A stretch of DNA of 31,897 nucleotides from Phycisphaerales bacterium (lineage in GTDB: Bacteria > Planctomycetota > Phycisphaerae > Sedimentisphaerales > Anaerohalosphaeraceae): NCBI GenBank assembly GCA_011053245.1, contig DRGS01000058.1, positions 1 to 31,897 of the forward strand, in the 5' to 3' direction. The notes under the pieces are model-generated. The model was not told where the DNA came from. It ran no database searches and worked only from the letters and a program-made list of their open reading frames with translations. Below are positions 7,263 through 16,759 of the stretch, one piece after another. The stretch's first letter is position 1, and every line of letters starts with the position of its first letter. The position numbers and the translations under genes were made by a program.

Positions 7263-8900
7263 TTACCCAATATCCTCTGATGCCGGATGATGAATTTTCC
7301 ATGTGCGGAATCCAAAAATCGTAATCACAACGAAACATATAAACGGCAGGAAGAACGAGGCACGTACGCCTTCGAGACCGCCAAACCCACCCATGTCGAT
7401 GATTCTACCCTGTAGCGGAGGCATAAGGCAGCCACCCACGATCGCGAAGATCAATCCAGCTGAGGCGACCTTTGCCTCTTCGCCCATTCCATCAAGTGCG
7501 ATACCGTAAATCGTCGGGAACATAAGTGACATACAGGCCGAGATACCGACGAGACAATACAGTCCTGTCATGCCTTGCAAAAAGATTGCACCCAGCGTAA
7601 GGCCCATAGCGCCTATAGCAAGGGACATCAGCAAACGTCCCGGACTGATAAATTTCAGCAGGAAAGTACAGATAAAACGGCTGCTGCAAAAGATGATCAT
7701 CGCTATTACATTATAGGCCTGAGCCTTTGCAAAGCTAAAACCAAGCAGATCGGTTGCATAATGAATTATAAATGTCCAGCACATGATCTGAGCAGCGACG
7801 TAGAAAGTTTGAGCGATCACCCCCTCAATGTATCGTTTGTTGCGTCCCAGACTACTGAAAGTCTCAACCAAGTGTAGTTTCTTTTCATGACCGCCGGCAT
7901 CGGGCATTTTGCTGACTGCAAAGATACCAAGGAATACTAAAACAATTACGCCGATAGCGACATAAGGTGTGCGAACCACTTTTAAGTCTTCGACCTGCAT
8001 TTGTGAATGAACTTTTTCACGGAAGTTTTCGATCTCGCCACTTTTATAGGCAGTAAGAGCCATTGTCAGCACCTTATCATAGGATATATCCGCAAGAGAT
8101 CCGGTATCCTGGTTTACGCCAAGCTCTTTGGCCTTAACTTTAGCCATCTCTTCGCTGCTGATCGGAGCGTCTCGTCCGGCTTCTTTTTCATCAAGGAAAG
8201 CACGCAGGTTTTCATCGACAGGCAGTTCGTCGTCAACGTCCATTTTCAAGAATGCCATGAGGTTATCCACAAGGCCGCCCTCGCTCAGGTTGGCGGAACT
8301 ATCTTCAACGCGAACCTCTGCTGCCCGCTCACTTCTGTATTGAGCAATGTCATTGCGAAAATCCTGCACTTGCAGGCTGCCTAAAATCGCAAAGATAGCG
8401 ACCATCATACCTGTCATTGAACCAATCGGATTAAAGGCTTGAGCCAGATTTAGTCGCTGAGTGGCGGTTTTTTCGGGGCCCATAGAAAGAATGTAAGGAT
8501 TGGCTGTTGTTTCAAGAAATGCCAGACCGAACGTCAAAATATACAGTGCGATCAGGAAGAGGTTAAAGTTTACCATTGCGGCAGCCGGAAAAGATAGTAA
8601 GGCACCGCAGGCATAAAGTGACAAACCAATGAGTATCCCAGATTTATAGCTGAATCTCCTGATGAAAAGTGCCGCAGGCAACGCCATCGTAGCATAGCCG
8701 CCATAGAATGCCATTTGCACAAAGCTGCTTTGTGCATTACTGATAACAAAAACATCCTTAAACGCTTTCACCAGTGGATTGGTAATGTCATTTGCGAATC
8801 CCCACAAAGCGAACAAAAAAGTCACTAAAACGAAGGATCCGAGAAATGCGGCGGGAATTACTTTTGGTTTTGAGCCTTCCTGAGGGGCAATTTCTGTCAT
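7263..8900 (-). CDS. fucP: FucP-type L-fucose:H+ symporter (MFS) with an enlarged extracytoplasmic loop
   Basis: A 545-residue major facilitator of the FucP family. The family marks are FALWGFANDITNPLVKAF in helix 1, LETTANPYILSMGPE with the conserved Glu near residue 131, RLNLAQAFNPIGS, and the C-terminal domain MCWTFIIHYA. E. coli FucP has about 438 residues. The surplus here is about 100 residues between the fifth and sixth helices (about 178-305), a highly charged, soluble-looking segment on the outer side. In helix 1 the acidic residue is in NDITN, shifted from the NLND order of E. coli. The ATG at 8900 follows AAAGGATG. The AT-rich upstream stretch 8901-9101 has a T tract but no convincing promoter. 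L-fucose fits the fucU neighbour; a related sugar is possible. Confidence 0.88.
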   Translation of the reverse strand: MTEIAPQEGSKPKVIPAAFLGSFVLVTFLFALWGFANDITNPLVKAFKDVFVISNAQSSFVQMAFYGGYATMALPAALFIRRFSYKSGILIGLSLYACGALLSFPAAAMVNFNLFLIALYILTFGLAFLETTANPYILSMGPEKTATQRLNLAQAFNPIGSMTGMMVAIFAILGSLQVQDFRNDIAQYRSERAAEVRVEDSSANLSEGGLVDNLMAFLKMDVDDELPVDENLRAFLDEKEAGRDAPISSEEMAKVKAKELGVNQDTGSLADISYDKVLTMALTAYKSGEIENFREKVHSQMQVEDLKVVRTPYVAIGVIVLVFLGIFAVSKMPDAGGHEKKLHLVETFSSLGRNKRYIEGVIAQTFYVAAQIMCWTFIIHYATDLLGFSFAKAQAYNVIAMIIFCSSRFICTFLLKFISPGRLLMSLAIGAMGLTLGAIFLQGMTGLYCLVGISACMSLMFPTIYGIALDGMGEEAKVASAGLIFAIVGGCLMPPLQGRIIDMGGFGGLEGVRASFFLPFICFVVITIFGFRTWKIHHPASEDIG

Positions 8901-9101
8901 TTGAACATCCTTTCAAATAATTAATGGTTACTTTTCCATGAACCTGACGTGTCTTATACATCGTAAGTTTAACAATATTGTAGAAAACAGCAACAAAAAA
9001 ATTTGATGCCGCATTTTCTGCATACAGTAAGATTTTAACAGCATTTCAATTAGAAGGGGTAATTTAAGGGTCAGGAGCCTTTTTCTTCTTTCCTCATTTG
9101 G

Positions 9102-9428
9102 CTACTGTCCGATGATCACCGCAAGCCAATGCCCCTTGCCAGGAGCCTTGATCGTAACAATTTTCTCGCCGCTTATTGTCTGCTCGCCTTTCCACTTGCC
9201 CGTGCGAATATCAATCCATCTTAGCGAGTACCGCCCGCCGGCCTTGCGCAGGTCGAGCCCGATCTCGCCGCCATCGGTGAAGTAGAGGGCGTAAGCCTTG
9301 CCGGGATCGCAGGCCAGATACGCAAACTCGAAGATGCCGGCTATATAAAAGTTGAAAAGATGTTCGTCGATCGCAAACCAAAAACATTTTGCAAGATTAC
9401 CGGCAAGGGACGAAAGTCTGTACGAAAC
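9102..9428 (-). pseudogene. C-terminal remnant of a secreted glycoside-hydrolase-like protein
   Basis: The minus strand is open from 9428 to a TAG at 9102 but has no start codon. The last 70 or so codons read as a beta-sandwich tail: AYALYFTDGGEIGLDLRKAG, RYSLRWIDIRTGKW, then IKAPGKGHWLAVIIGQ. This pattern is the putative collagen-binding C-terminal domain that ends many DUF4038-type secreted glycoside hydrolases. The first third of the open frame does not resemble that family, so the upstream part has been lost or scrambled. The higher GC of this stretch compared with the flanking AT-rich DNA fits a relict coding segment. It sits upstream of fucP and may be what is left of a fucose-related hydrolase, which is inference. 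Confidence 0.6.
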
Positions 9429-9504
9429 CTAATTACAAGTCTTGAGAACTTAGTAAATCTCGATTAGATGCTGCGCACGCAGCCTGCCCAATTCGGGAGT
9501 TGAA

Positions 9505-9960
9505 CTATTTTCTCGAAGACGGTGATCGTCTTACCGCTTTTTTTGTGCTTGCCTTTTTGGGCTGTACATGGCCCTTGAGGACTTTCATTGCTTTTTTGAC
9601 GTCGGCAACTTTTAGTATCCCCGTGGTACGTCCGCCCCTTGCCCCTGCTGTACAGTAGGCATAAGAAATATTTATATGGGCCTCTGACAGCTTATGCGCC
9701 ACATCTGCCAACGCGCCAGCTTTATTTGGCAGGTTCAGGCAAAGCACATCCGTTTCGCTGTAAGACATGTTCAATTTGTCGATGGCCTTGCGGGCCTTGT
9801 CACGCGAACCAGCTACCACACGCATTACGCCATGCTCCGCCGAGTCCATCATTGTCATTGCGACGACGTTGATCTTCGCTTTGGCCAATTCGTCAAGTAC
9901 CTTCGCCAGAACGCCGGGTTTGTTCACCATAAAAATTGAAAATTGAGTTTCGATATACAT
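9505..9960 (-). CDS. Tandem ACT-domain protein
   Basis: A 151-residue protein made of two ACT domains, about residues 3-68 and 71-130, followed by a Lys/Arg/Ser-rich tail of about 20 residues. ACT marks are FMVNKPGVLAKVLDELAKAKINV in outline (NKPGVLAKVL then INVVAMTM) and the second copy LNLPNKAGALADVAHKLSEA. Stand-alone ACT pairs usually bind an amino acid and act as regulators; the ligand is not evident. The ATG at 9960 is preceded by AAGGGGAG. It is the last gene of the long minus-strand series. A hairpin (AAGACG/CGTCTT) overlaps its last codons and may help end transcription. Confidence 0.85.
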   Translation of the reverse strand: MYIETQFSIFMVNKPGVLAKVLDELAKAKINVVAMTMMDSAEHGVMRVVAGSRDKARKAIDKLNMSYSETDVLCLNLPNKAGALADVAHKLSEAHINISYAYCTAGARGGRTTGILKVADVKKAMKVLKGHVQPKKASTKKAVRRSPSSRK

Positions 9961-9986
9961 TGTGTTCTCCCCTTATTATAGTTGTG

Positions 9987-10349
9987 TTATGATTCGGTTA
10001 ATGCCTTGAGAGCCGTTTGTCTGTCAGGATGAAATTCAAAGATCTTATCAAGATTGGTAATCCTGAATACTCGATTAAGTCGCGGGTTTATTCCGCTGAT
10101 CACCATCGTGCCATCATAGGCCTTCATCTTTTTCCATATCTCTACCAGCAGCCCTAACAGCAAGGACGAGAAGAATTTGACACCGTCGAAATCAACAATG
10201 ACCCTTTCGGGCCGGGTGCTCTCAAGATACTGACGGACCTCGGCGGCAACCAGTTCGATGCCGGAAGAGTTACTGATCGAGATCGCGCTGAACGCAAATA
10301 TGGTAACGCCATCTTCAGTGAGAATATTCATCATTTTTTCTTCGCTCAT
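9987..10349 (-). CDS. STAS-domain protein (anti-sigma-factor antagonist type)
   Basis: About 120 residues, essentially one STAS domain. The core VDFDGVKFFSSLLLGLLVEI has the SpoIIAA-like strand and helix, with Ser residues at the place where such proteins are phosphorylated. The ending MVISGINPRLNRVFRITNL then IFEFHPD is typical. It likely acts as a phosphorylation-controlled partner-switching regulator; no anti-sigma kinase or phosphatase is adjacent. The start chosen is the ATG at 10349 (MSEEKMM), seven bases after the preceding gene. A TTG at 10373 or an ATG at 10334 are alternatives, as the ribosome binding site is weak for each. Confidence 0.85.
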   Translation of the reverse strand: MSEEKMMNILTEDGVTIFAFSAISISNSSGIELVAAEVRQYLESTRPERVIVDFDGVKFFSSLLLGLLVEIWKKMKAYDGTMVISGINPRLNRVFRITNLDKIFEFHPDRQTALKALTES

Positions 10350-10356
10350 TACGTCG

Positions 10357-10821
10357 CTACTTTCCTGTGGCAATCATATTATTCATCAAAACATCGATCG
10401 CCCTGCTGGTGCGATACTTCATAAACTTGCCTATTAAAGGGATCAGTATCGGCCACGGAGCAAAGGGCAGCACCGACAGCCACCAATTAAAGTCGTGATT
10501 ATTACGGAAAACAATCCCAAAAACAGCAAAAAGCAACAGTGCCGTCCCAAGAATAAACACAGCCAAAAAAACAATCGTTTTCCTGATAATTCCAAACTCA
10601 GCTCCAATAGTAAGTAACCCTCCGCTTAGTGACAGGCGTATTGCCGAAATACCTCTCAGCGGGTTATCACCTTTATTTAGAAACATAAACGGCCCCGTCA
10701 GTTCAAGAGCCTTGTCGCTCATAGCTTCGATCTCAAAACCATGCTGCATCAGAACGCCCCTGGCGGTCTCCATGGCTTTTCCAGCATCGCCTTCAAAAGA
10801 ACTCGTTTTCTCGTAATCCAT
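10357..10821 (-). CDS. Membrane protein of unknown function
   Basis: A 154-residue protein. Residues 1-75 are soluble and appear to form a small alpha/beta domain with a nucleic-acid-free, cytosolic look. Two membrane segments follow (about 82-105 and 112-135), then a short basic tail. The start is the ATG at 10821 (MDYEKTSSF) with GAGAG seven bases upstream. It lies between the ABC ATPase and STAS genes with short gaps and is probably cotranscribed with them. I do not recognise a family. Confidence 0.75.
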   Translation of the reverse strand: MDYEKTSSFEGDAGKAMETARGVLMQHGFEIEAMSDKALELTGPFMFLNKGDNPLRGISAIRLSLSGGLLTIGAEFGIIRKTIVFLAVFILGTALLLFAVFGIVFRNNHDFNWWLSVLPFAPWPILIPLIGKFMKYRTSRAIDVLMNNMIATGK

Positions 10822-10856
10822 CCGCAACTCTCTATAAGTAAATCTGCTACTATATA

Positions 10857-11861
10857 TTATACCCATTCATCGGGTTTTTCAAAACATTTCCAGCAAGCCG
10901 CCACATGTTCCTTGTCGCTCGCGCTTGGGATAAGGGTCTGTATCTCCTTTGAGCAGCGATCCTCGGCTATGGGACACCGCGGATGGAACGGACAGCCCGA
11001 CGGTGGATTCGACGGGCTTGGAACCTCACCTGCCAGAACGATGCGGCGTTTTTCACGGTTGGGCTTCGGCTCAGGAATCGCACTCATCAGAGCCCTCGTA
11101 TAGGGATGAAGCGGGTTTTCGTACAACTCCCGGCGGTTTGCGTATTCGACTATTCTGCCTAAGTACATAACCGCGACGTAATCGCTGATGTGCTCGACAA
11201 CGGCAAGATCGTGGGCGATGAACAGATATGTCAGGCCCATTTCATTCTGCAAGTCCTGAAGCAGGTTGATTATCTGGGACTGGATCGAAACGTCGAGAGC
11301 GCTTACCGCTTCGTCACAGACGATAAATTTCGGATCAACTGCAAGTGCCCTTGCGATCCCGATCCGCTGGCGCTGCCCGCCGGAAAATTCATGCGGGTAT
11401 CGCGATGCATAGCTCGGACTCAGACCGACCTTGCGAAGCAGTTCCGCAACTTTGCGGCGTCTCGGCAGCGGCCGCATAAGTCGATGGGCACGAATACCCT
11501 CTGCAACGATCTCGCCGACATTCATACGCGGATTAAGCGAACCGTAAGGATCCTGGAATATAAGCTGCATATCAGAGCGAAGCTTTCGCATCTCTTTATA
11601 AGGTTGAGCGAACACATCAATATCGTTGAAGTGTACCTTGCCAGCCGTATGTGGAATAAGGCGCAAAAGCGACCTGCCGACCGTCGTCTTACCACAGCCG
11701 CTTTCACCGACCAGGCCAAGCGTCGTACCCGCTACGATCTTGAAGCTCACACCGTCAACGGCCTTGACATGCCCTACCGTACGCCGAAAAAGCCCACGCC
11801 GGACAGGAAACCAGGTCTTCAAACCTTCGACTTCAACGAGATGTTTGTTTATGTCTGCCAT
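10857..11861 (-). CDS. oppF: Oligopeptide/dipeptide ABC transporter ATP-binding protein (OppF/DppF type)
   Basis: About 334 residues. The nucleotide-binding domain has Walker [10 protein letters not shown], signature [15 protein letters not shown] and Walker [13 protein letters not shown]. The Walker B tail reads DEAVSALD where the family usually has DEPVSALD, a mild change. The oligopeptide-transporter C-terminal region with [15 protein letters not shown] follows, containing the cysteines that in some members hold an Fe-S cluster. The start is the ATG at 11861 (MADINKHL) with AAGGA close before it; it overlaps the oppD stop by 29 bases. It powers import together with OppD. Confidence 0.93.
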   Translation of the reverse strand: MADINKHLVEVEGLKTWFPVRRGLFRRTVGHVKAVDGVSFKIVAGTTLGLVGESGCGKTTVGRSLLRLIPHTAGKVHFNDIDVFAQPYKEMRKLRSDMQLIFQDPYGSLNPRMNVGEIVAEGIRAHRLMRPLPRRRKVAELLRKVGLSPSYASRYPHEFSGGQRQRIGIARALAVDPKFIVCDEAVSALDVSIQSQIINLLQDLQNEMGLTYLFIAHDLAVVEHISDYVAVMYLGRIVEYANRRELYENPLHPYTRALMSAIPEPKPNREKRRIVLAGEVPSPSNPPSGCPFHPRCPIAEDRCSKEIQTLIPSASDKEHVAACWKCFEKPDEWV

Positions 11862-12882
11862 ATTCCTTTTCGTATTGTTTGAATTCTTCTTCCGTTTCAT
11901 ACCCCTCAGCGTACCAACATGCAACCGACCGACCGTCGGCAACACTGCGCAATTGCGGTTCAACCGTCTGGCAGCGTTTATCGTCGCGGCCTATCGGACA
12001 TCGCGGATGGAACTTGCATCCCGACGGAAACTCCAGCGGATTCGGCACCGCCCCTTCTATTACTTCCAGCCGATCCTTACCGCCGCCAAGTACCGGCAGC
12101 GACCGCAGCAGCCCTCTCGTATAAGGGTGCAGCGGGTCATCGAACAGCGGACCAACCGGAGCTTTCTCTACGATCCGCGAAGCGTACATCACTACAACAT
12201 CGTCGGCATTTTCGGCTACGACACCGAGATCATGTGTAATGAGCATGACCGACATGTTTTCCCGCTGCTGAAGCGACCGAAGCAGTTCCAATATCTGAGC
12301 CTGTATCGTTACATCCAGAGCGGTTGTCGGTTCATCGGCGATCAGAAGTGACGGCGAACAACTAAGAGCCATCGCGATCATCACTCGCTGCCGCATACCG
12401 CCGGACAGCTGGTGCGGATACTCTTTCACCCTTTGCTCCGGATCGGCGATACCTACCTTGCCAAGCATCGCCGCCGCCTGATCCCACGCAGCCGAACCCT
12501 TTTTGCCCTGATGGAGTTCAATAGCTTCTACGATCTGGTCCCCGACCGTATATACCGGATTGAGACTGGTCATCGGCTCCTGAAATATCATCGCGATATG
12601 GTTGCCGCGAATGGCACGCATCCTCTTATCGCTGGCTTTGAGCAAATCATTTTTGCGAAAGAATATCTCGCCCCCTACTATCTTACCCGGCGGATCGTCT
12701 ATAAGACGCAGGATCGAAAGAGCGGTTACACTTTTACCGCACCCGCTTTCACCGACGACCGCAAGCGTCTTACCCGCGAAAATATCGAAACTTACATTAC
12801 CCACGGCACGAACCTGGCCTTCCTCAACGAAGAAACTTACGGAAAGATCGCGTATCGACAGCAGTGGCGATTGTTGGGTCAT
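11833..12882 (-). CDS. oppD: Oligopeptide/dipeptide ABC transporter ATP-binding protein (OppD/DppD type)
   Basis: 349 residues. Walker [18 protein letters not shown], signature [15 protein letters not shown], Walker [13 protein letters not shown] and switch His in LITHDLGV are all present. The C-terminal extension has [17 protein letters not shown], the cysteine pattern of the family. Its ATG overlaps the oppC stop codon by four bases (ATGA), and AGGAG precedes it, so translation is coupled. It is the second ATPase of the importer; partner subunits lie on both sides. Confidence 0.93.
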   Translation of the reverse strand: MTQQSPLLSIRDLSVSFFVEEGQVRAVGNVSFDIFAGKTLAVVGESGCGKSVTALSILRLIDDPPGKIVGGEIFFRKNDLLKASDKRMRAIRGNHIAMIFQEPMTSLNPVYTVGDQIVEAIELHQGKKGSAAWDQAAAMLGKVGIADPEQRVKEYPHQLSGGMRQRVMIAMALSCSPSLLIADEPTTALDVTIQAQILELLRSLQQRENMSVMLITHDLGVVAENADDVVVMYASRIVEKAPVGPLFDDPLHPYTRGLLRSLPVLGGGKDRLEVIEGAVPNPLEFPSGCKFHPRCPIGRDDKRCQTVEPQLRSVADGRSVACWYAEGYETEEEFKQYEKEYGRHKQTSR

Positions 12883-13937
12883 CCTGCTCTCCTTAAACGC
12901 GGGTCGATCGCATCCCGAAACGCGTCACCGACAAGGTTGTAAGACAAAACCGCGATAAAGATCGCTATGCACGGCGGGTACACCATATAGGGAGCAACGC
13001 GCAGGGAATCGTATGCGGTGCGAAGGATATTGCCCCATGACGGCGAAGGCGCCTGAACGCCGAAACCAAGCCACGACAGACCGGCTTCGACGAGGATGGC
13101 CCCTGCGATACCGAATGTAATACTTACAAGGATCGGAGCTAACGAATTCGGAAGAATGTGCCTGAACATGATACGCATGTGCCCTACTCCCTGGGCGCGT
13201 GCTGCGAGAATATAATCGCTGCCCTTAATTCGCATAAATTCGCCGCGGGCATATCGCGCGATCGACGTCCAGCGAGTAAGACCGATCACTATCATTACAT
13301 TGTTGATATTCGGTTCCAGCCACACCATTATCGCAAGGATAAGAAAGAAAACCGGAAAACATATTACAATTTCGATGATCCGGCTAATGATCGCATCGGC
13401 CCAGCCGCCAAAATATCCGGCGATACTGCCAACGAAAATACCTATCACCGCCGCGATACCCATTGAAATGAAACCGACTTTCACAGAGACTGCCGTGCCA
13501 TGGATCATTCTTGCCGCAACGTCACGTCCGATCTCGTCAGTACCGAGCCAGTGTTCACCGGACGGCGGTGCAAAAAAATCGAGCGTCTGTTCGTTTTCAT
13601 GATACGGAATAAGCGGCCAGATCGCAAAATCCTCGGCCGACAGTTGCTTTTTGGCATTGAACTGGGGAAGATTGAACGGCTTGGGTTTCTTTATCCAATG
13701 CAGAGTCGAGTTTCGCGATTGGAATATCTCGATAACTGCGGGAAAATACCATTTGCCCTCGTATTTGCACACGACAGGCTGATTCGTAGCAAGCAGAGGA
13801 CTGAACAAAGAAACAATCCACATAAGGAAAATAAAACACAGACCCACCATACCGCGGCGATTGCGCCTGATCAAATGCCAGACACCGCGCCAATAACTCT
13901 GTGGCTTTTGCATTTTATTATTATTTGCTTCAGTCAT
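12879..13937 (-). CDS. oppC: Oligopeptide/dipeptide ABC transporter permease (OppC/DppC type)
   Basis: About 352 residues. A cytoplasmic N-terminus precedes the first helix (about 27-47). A periplasmic segment of roughly 90 residues follows, longer than in many OppC proteins. The family motif [20 protein letters not shown] leads into the five-helix permease core with the EAA-loop pattern [20 protein letters not shown]. The start is the ATG at 13937, which overlaps the oppB stop by eight bases and has GAGGG six bases upstream. It forms the membrane channel with OppB. Confidence 0.92.
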   Translation of the reverse strand: MTEANNNKMQKPQSYWRGVWHLIRRNRRGMVGLCFIFLMWIVSLFSPLLATNQPVVCKYEGKWYFPAVIEIFQSRNSTLHWIKKPKPFNLPQFNAKKQLSAEDFAIWPLIPYHENEQTLDFFAPPSGEHWLGTDEIGRDVAARMIHGTAVSVKVGFISMGIAAVIGIFVGSIAGYFGGWADAIISRIIEIVICFPVFFLILAIMVWLEPNINNVMIVIGLTRWTSIARYARGEFMRIKGSDYILAARAQGVGHMRIMFRHILPNSLAPILVSITFGIAGAILVEAGLSWLGFGVQAPSPSWGNILRTAYDSLRVAPYMVYPPCIAIFIAVLSYNLVGDAFRDAIDPRLRRAG

Positions 13938-14910
13938 ACGAAACCCTCGGATCGACAAGCGGATAGCTTAAGTCCGCCAGAAGTGTTCCGATCAACACCA
14001 GAGAAGCGGTAAAAACCGTCAAAGCCATGATCGTCGGATAGTCCCGTGCCATCATTGATTCAAAGAAAAGTCTTCCCAGACCCGGCCAGTTGAACATCAC
14101 TTCAAGAATGACCGAACCTCCGATTATCGCAGGCAGCAGCATCCCGAAAAGAGTAACAACAGGAACAAGAGCATTGCGGAAACCGTGCCTCATAACAACC
14201 GTTCTTTCCGTAAGACCTTTCGCCCGGGCGGTTCTTATATAGTCCTGACGTAAAACTTCAAGCATGTTCTGTCGTATGAATCGCGAATAATACGCCAGCG
14301 CACCGTAACTAAAGCAAAAAGTGATCAGAGTATAATGCTTTGCAAGGTCCACGAACTTACCCATCGATGAAAGTTGTTCGTAGTTATCCGATGTCATACC
14401 CTGAAATGGAAGCAGATCCCACTGTACACCCAGAAGAAGTATCAGAGGCACAGCCATTACATAACTCGGTATAGAATACAGCGCATACAGTATCGTACTG
14501 CTTATCGTATCGAAGAGGCGATTCTGGCGCACGGCGGAATATATACCCATCGGTATCGCCAGAGTAAGACTTATTACAAGCGACAGGATCGCAAGTGACA
14601 TCGTCGGCCACAGACGCTCCTTGATCTTATCCCACACGGGCCGCCGATCCGTCGACATCGACCGACCAAGATCAAGAGTAACAAGCCTCCCAAGCCACCT
14701 TACATATCGCACCGGGATAGGCTTATCAAGCTCGTAGTATTTACGCAAATCTTCATATATGCGGATCGATACTTTGGCGTCCATGATCCCCTGAGTCTGA
14801 AACTGCGCCGGATCGCCCGGAGCAAGATTGATGATCACAAACGTAACAAGGGTAATACCCAACAACGTAGGTATCGTAAGCAGCAGGCGTCTGATGATAT
14901 ATATCAGCAT
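13930..14910 (-). CDS. oppB: Oligopeptide/dipeptide ABC transporter permease (OppB/DppB type)
   Basis: 326 residues with six predicted membrane helices. The N-terminus MLIYIIRRLLLTIPTLLGI and LAPGDP after helix 1 are hallmarks of OppB. The EAA-loop region reads RTARAKGLTERTVVMRHGFR, and the protein ends in DLSYPLVDPRV as the family does. It follows the binding-protein gene by 20 bases and overlaps oppC. It forms half of the transmembrane pathway. Confidence 0.93.
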   Translation of the reverse strand: MLIYIIRRLLLTIPTLLGITLVTFVIINLAPGDPAQFQTQGIMDAKVSIRIYEDLRKYYELDKPIPVRYVRWLGRLVTLDLGRSMSTDRRPVWDKIKERLWPTMSLAILSLVISLTLAIPMGIYSAVRQNRLFDTISSTILYALYSIPSYVMAVPLILLLGVQWDLLPFQGMTSDNYEQLSSMGKFVDLAKHYTLITFCFSYGALAYYSRFIRQNMLEVLRQDYIRTARAKGLTERTVVMRHGFRNALVPVVTLFGMLLPAIIGGSVILEVMFNWPGLGRLFFESMMARDYPTIMALTVFTASLVLIGTLLADLSYPLVDPRVSYD

Positions 14911-14930
14911 GATCTATCCGGGTCTTATGA

Positions 14931-16709
14931 TTAAGGTGTTGCCATTTCTACATGTTTCGCCTGTCCCTTTTTCACCCACCAACCCGTAAAACTCGGGTTA
15001 AATCCATAAATCCCACGCGGACTAAACTGAACTCCGCGAATGCGCTTGTTAAAGGCAGAGAGGATCGCTTCATTATAAATCCAGGTGTACGGCTGATCCT
15101 TATAGAGAATTTTATGTATCTCCTGGTATACGGCACGTCGCTTTTCAAAGTCGAATTCTTTGCGTCCAAGCACAAAGAGTTCATCAACACGCGCGTTTGA
15201 ATACCCGACGTAGTTCCTACCCAGTTTATATTGATCGGTCCGCCATAGGTTCCATCCTGTGTCAGGATCGGTACCGGTCCCCCACGCAGCGATCGAAGCC
15301 TGGAACTCGTGCTCGCGAACTTTTTCGAGAAATGACGACCATTCGATAGTACGGGTTTTCATCTCTACGCCAATACTCTTAAGATCCGCCTGAAAGATAG
15401 CCGCCGTTTTCGGTGAGGTCGCCGACCCTTGCGGCATAAGAAGCGTAAACTCAAATCGCACATTCTTGCCCTCGACCCCTTTATATCTCCAGCCGTCATC
15501 GGCACTGACAATCCAGCCAGCTTCGTCCAACAATTGGCGAGACTTATCCAGATTATAGTCGAGAAGCTTAACTTCCGGGTTATACATCCACGAATCGGGG
15601 TGAAACTGTCCACTGCATTGTCCGGCAAGATTGTAAAAAACCTTGTCAAGGATCAGCGGCAAGTTCAGGGCATGCGTCATAGCATGACGGACTTTCCTGT
15701 TAGCAAAGAAAGGATTGCTGCCGTCCATGTTCCATCCGATATAGCCAAGCTGCCACATGGTACCCCAGCCCTTGTAGCCTACCTTACTAAATGAAGGAGT
15801 ATTTGTCTCGCGGGAAAACTGCTGAGGTGAGAGGCGATCAATACAGTCCACCTCTTCCTTCTCGAAAGACAGAAGCGTTATGTTTTTATCAGGGATGATC
15901 CGAAAGACAATTCGCTTAAAGTAAGGCTTTTTGCCTTTGTAATTCTCCCAACGCTCTACAACGATCTTGTCGTTTTCTTTCCATTCGACAACCTTATACG
16001 GCCCGGAACCGACTGGTTGACGGGACAGATTGAGATAGTAGTCGCCGGTTTTCAAGTCCGGGTTGTCTTTTTTTCCTTTTTCAAAAATGTGCTTTGGGAT
16101 GATCGGAAACGAGAGATTCCACTTTGCCGTCGCAAGGGCTTCCGGCTGAACATATTTGACCGTATAGTCATCAATAGCAACGCACTCGGTTATCGGCTCA
16201 GTTGTCGGTTTTTGCGTCAGAGTCGGAACCTGCGGATCGAGTATCTGCTGCCATGAATAAACAATATCATGGGCGGTAAACGGCGCACCATCCTGCCATG
16301 TAAAGCCCGGTTTCATCTTAACCGTAAAAATAGTATGGTCATCGGACTCTTCAAAGGACTCAACGATCTCCTCATTGGGACGCCAGGTCATATTCTTATC
16401 AAAGGTAAACAGCCCCGTGTACAGCGTATCAACAACGGTAAACTCGACGCCGGATGAAACGAAGAATGGATGAAGCGTATTGGGACTGCCTTCAAGATGC
16501 AGATAGAGCGTTTCGTCGCTTTCGACCTGCGTGACATCGTCGGGTACCGCCTCAAACAAAGACGCGGGATTAACAAGAGGGTCGTTCCGTGGATCATAAC
16601 CTTCAGACTCTGACGATTCCGAAGGAACCGACCGCCTGCACCCCATAAGGCTAACCGATACACATAACAATACGATCAGGGACGACCTGACGATAGTAGA
16701 TTCGTTCAT
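14931..16709 (-). CDS. oppA: ABC transporter substrate-binding lipoprotein, family 5 (OppA/DppA type)
   Basis: A 592-residue exported lipoprotein. A hydrophobic signal ends in the lipobox SLMGC with the acylated Cys at residue 24. A low-complexity Ser/Glu linker follows, then the family 5 solute-binding fold, with LEGSPNTLHPFF near residue 73, KPGFTWQDGAPFTAHDIVYS near 133, and VRHAMTHALNLPLI near 340. It captures the solute in the periplasm for OppBCDF; oligopeptides are the default guess, though the family also binds dipeptides, nickel and sugars. The ATG at 16709 is preceded by GGAGG nine bases upstream. It heads the ABC genes and lies 50 bases after the helical exported protein. Confidence 0.92.
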   Translation of the reverse strand: MNESTIVRSSLIVLLCVSVSLMGCRRSVPSESSESEGYDPRNDPLVNPASLFEAVPDDVTQVESDETLYLHLEGSPNTLHPFFVSSGVEFTVVDTLYTGLFTFDKNMTWRPNEEIVESFEESDDHTIFTVKMKPGFTWQDGAPFTAHDIVYSWQQILDPQVPTLTQKPTTEPITECVAIDDYTVKYVQPEALATAKWNLSFPIIPKHIFEKGKKDNPDLKTGDYYLNLSRQPVGSGPYKVVEWKENDKIVVERWENYKGKKPYFKRIVFRIIPDKNITLLSFEKEEVDCIDRLSPQQFSRETNTPSFSKVGYKGWGTMWQLGYIGWNMDGSNPFFANRKVRHAMTHALNLPLILDKVFYNLAGQCSGQFHPDSWMYNPEVKLLDYNLDKSRQLLDEAGWIVSADDGWRYKGVEGKNVRFEFTLLMPQGSATSPKTAAIFQADLKSIGVEMKTRTIEWSSFLEKVREHEFQASIAAWGTGTDPDTGWNLWRTDQYKLGRNYVGYSNARVDELFVLGRKEFDFEKRRAVYQEIHKILYKDQPYTWIYNEAILSAFNKRIRGVQFSPRGIYGFNPSFTGWWVKKGQAKHVEMATP

Positions 16710-16759
16710 TTTGTCAAACCTCCAATGTTTGAGTTATCGAATTTACAACGATCACATTA

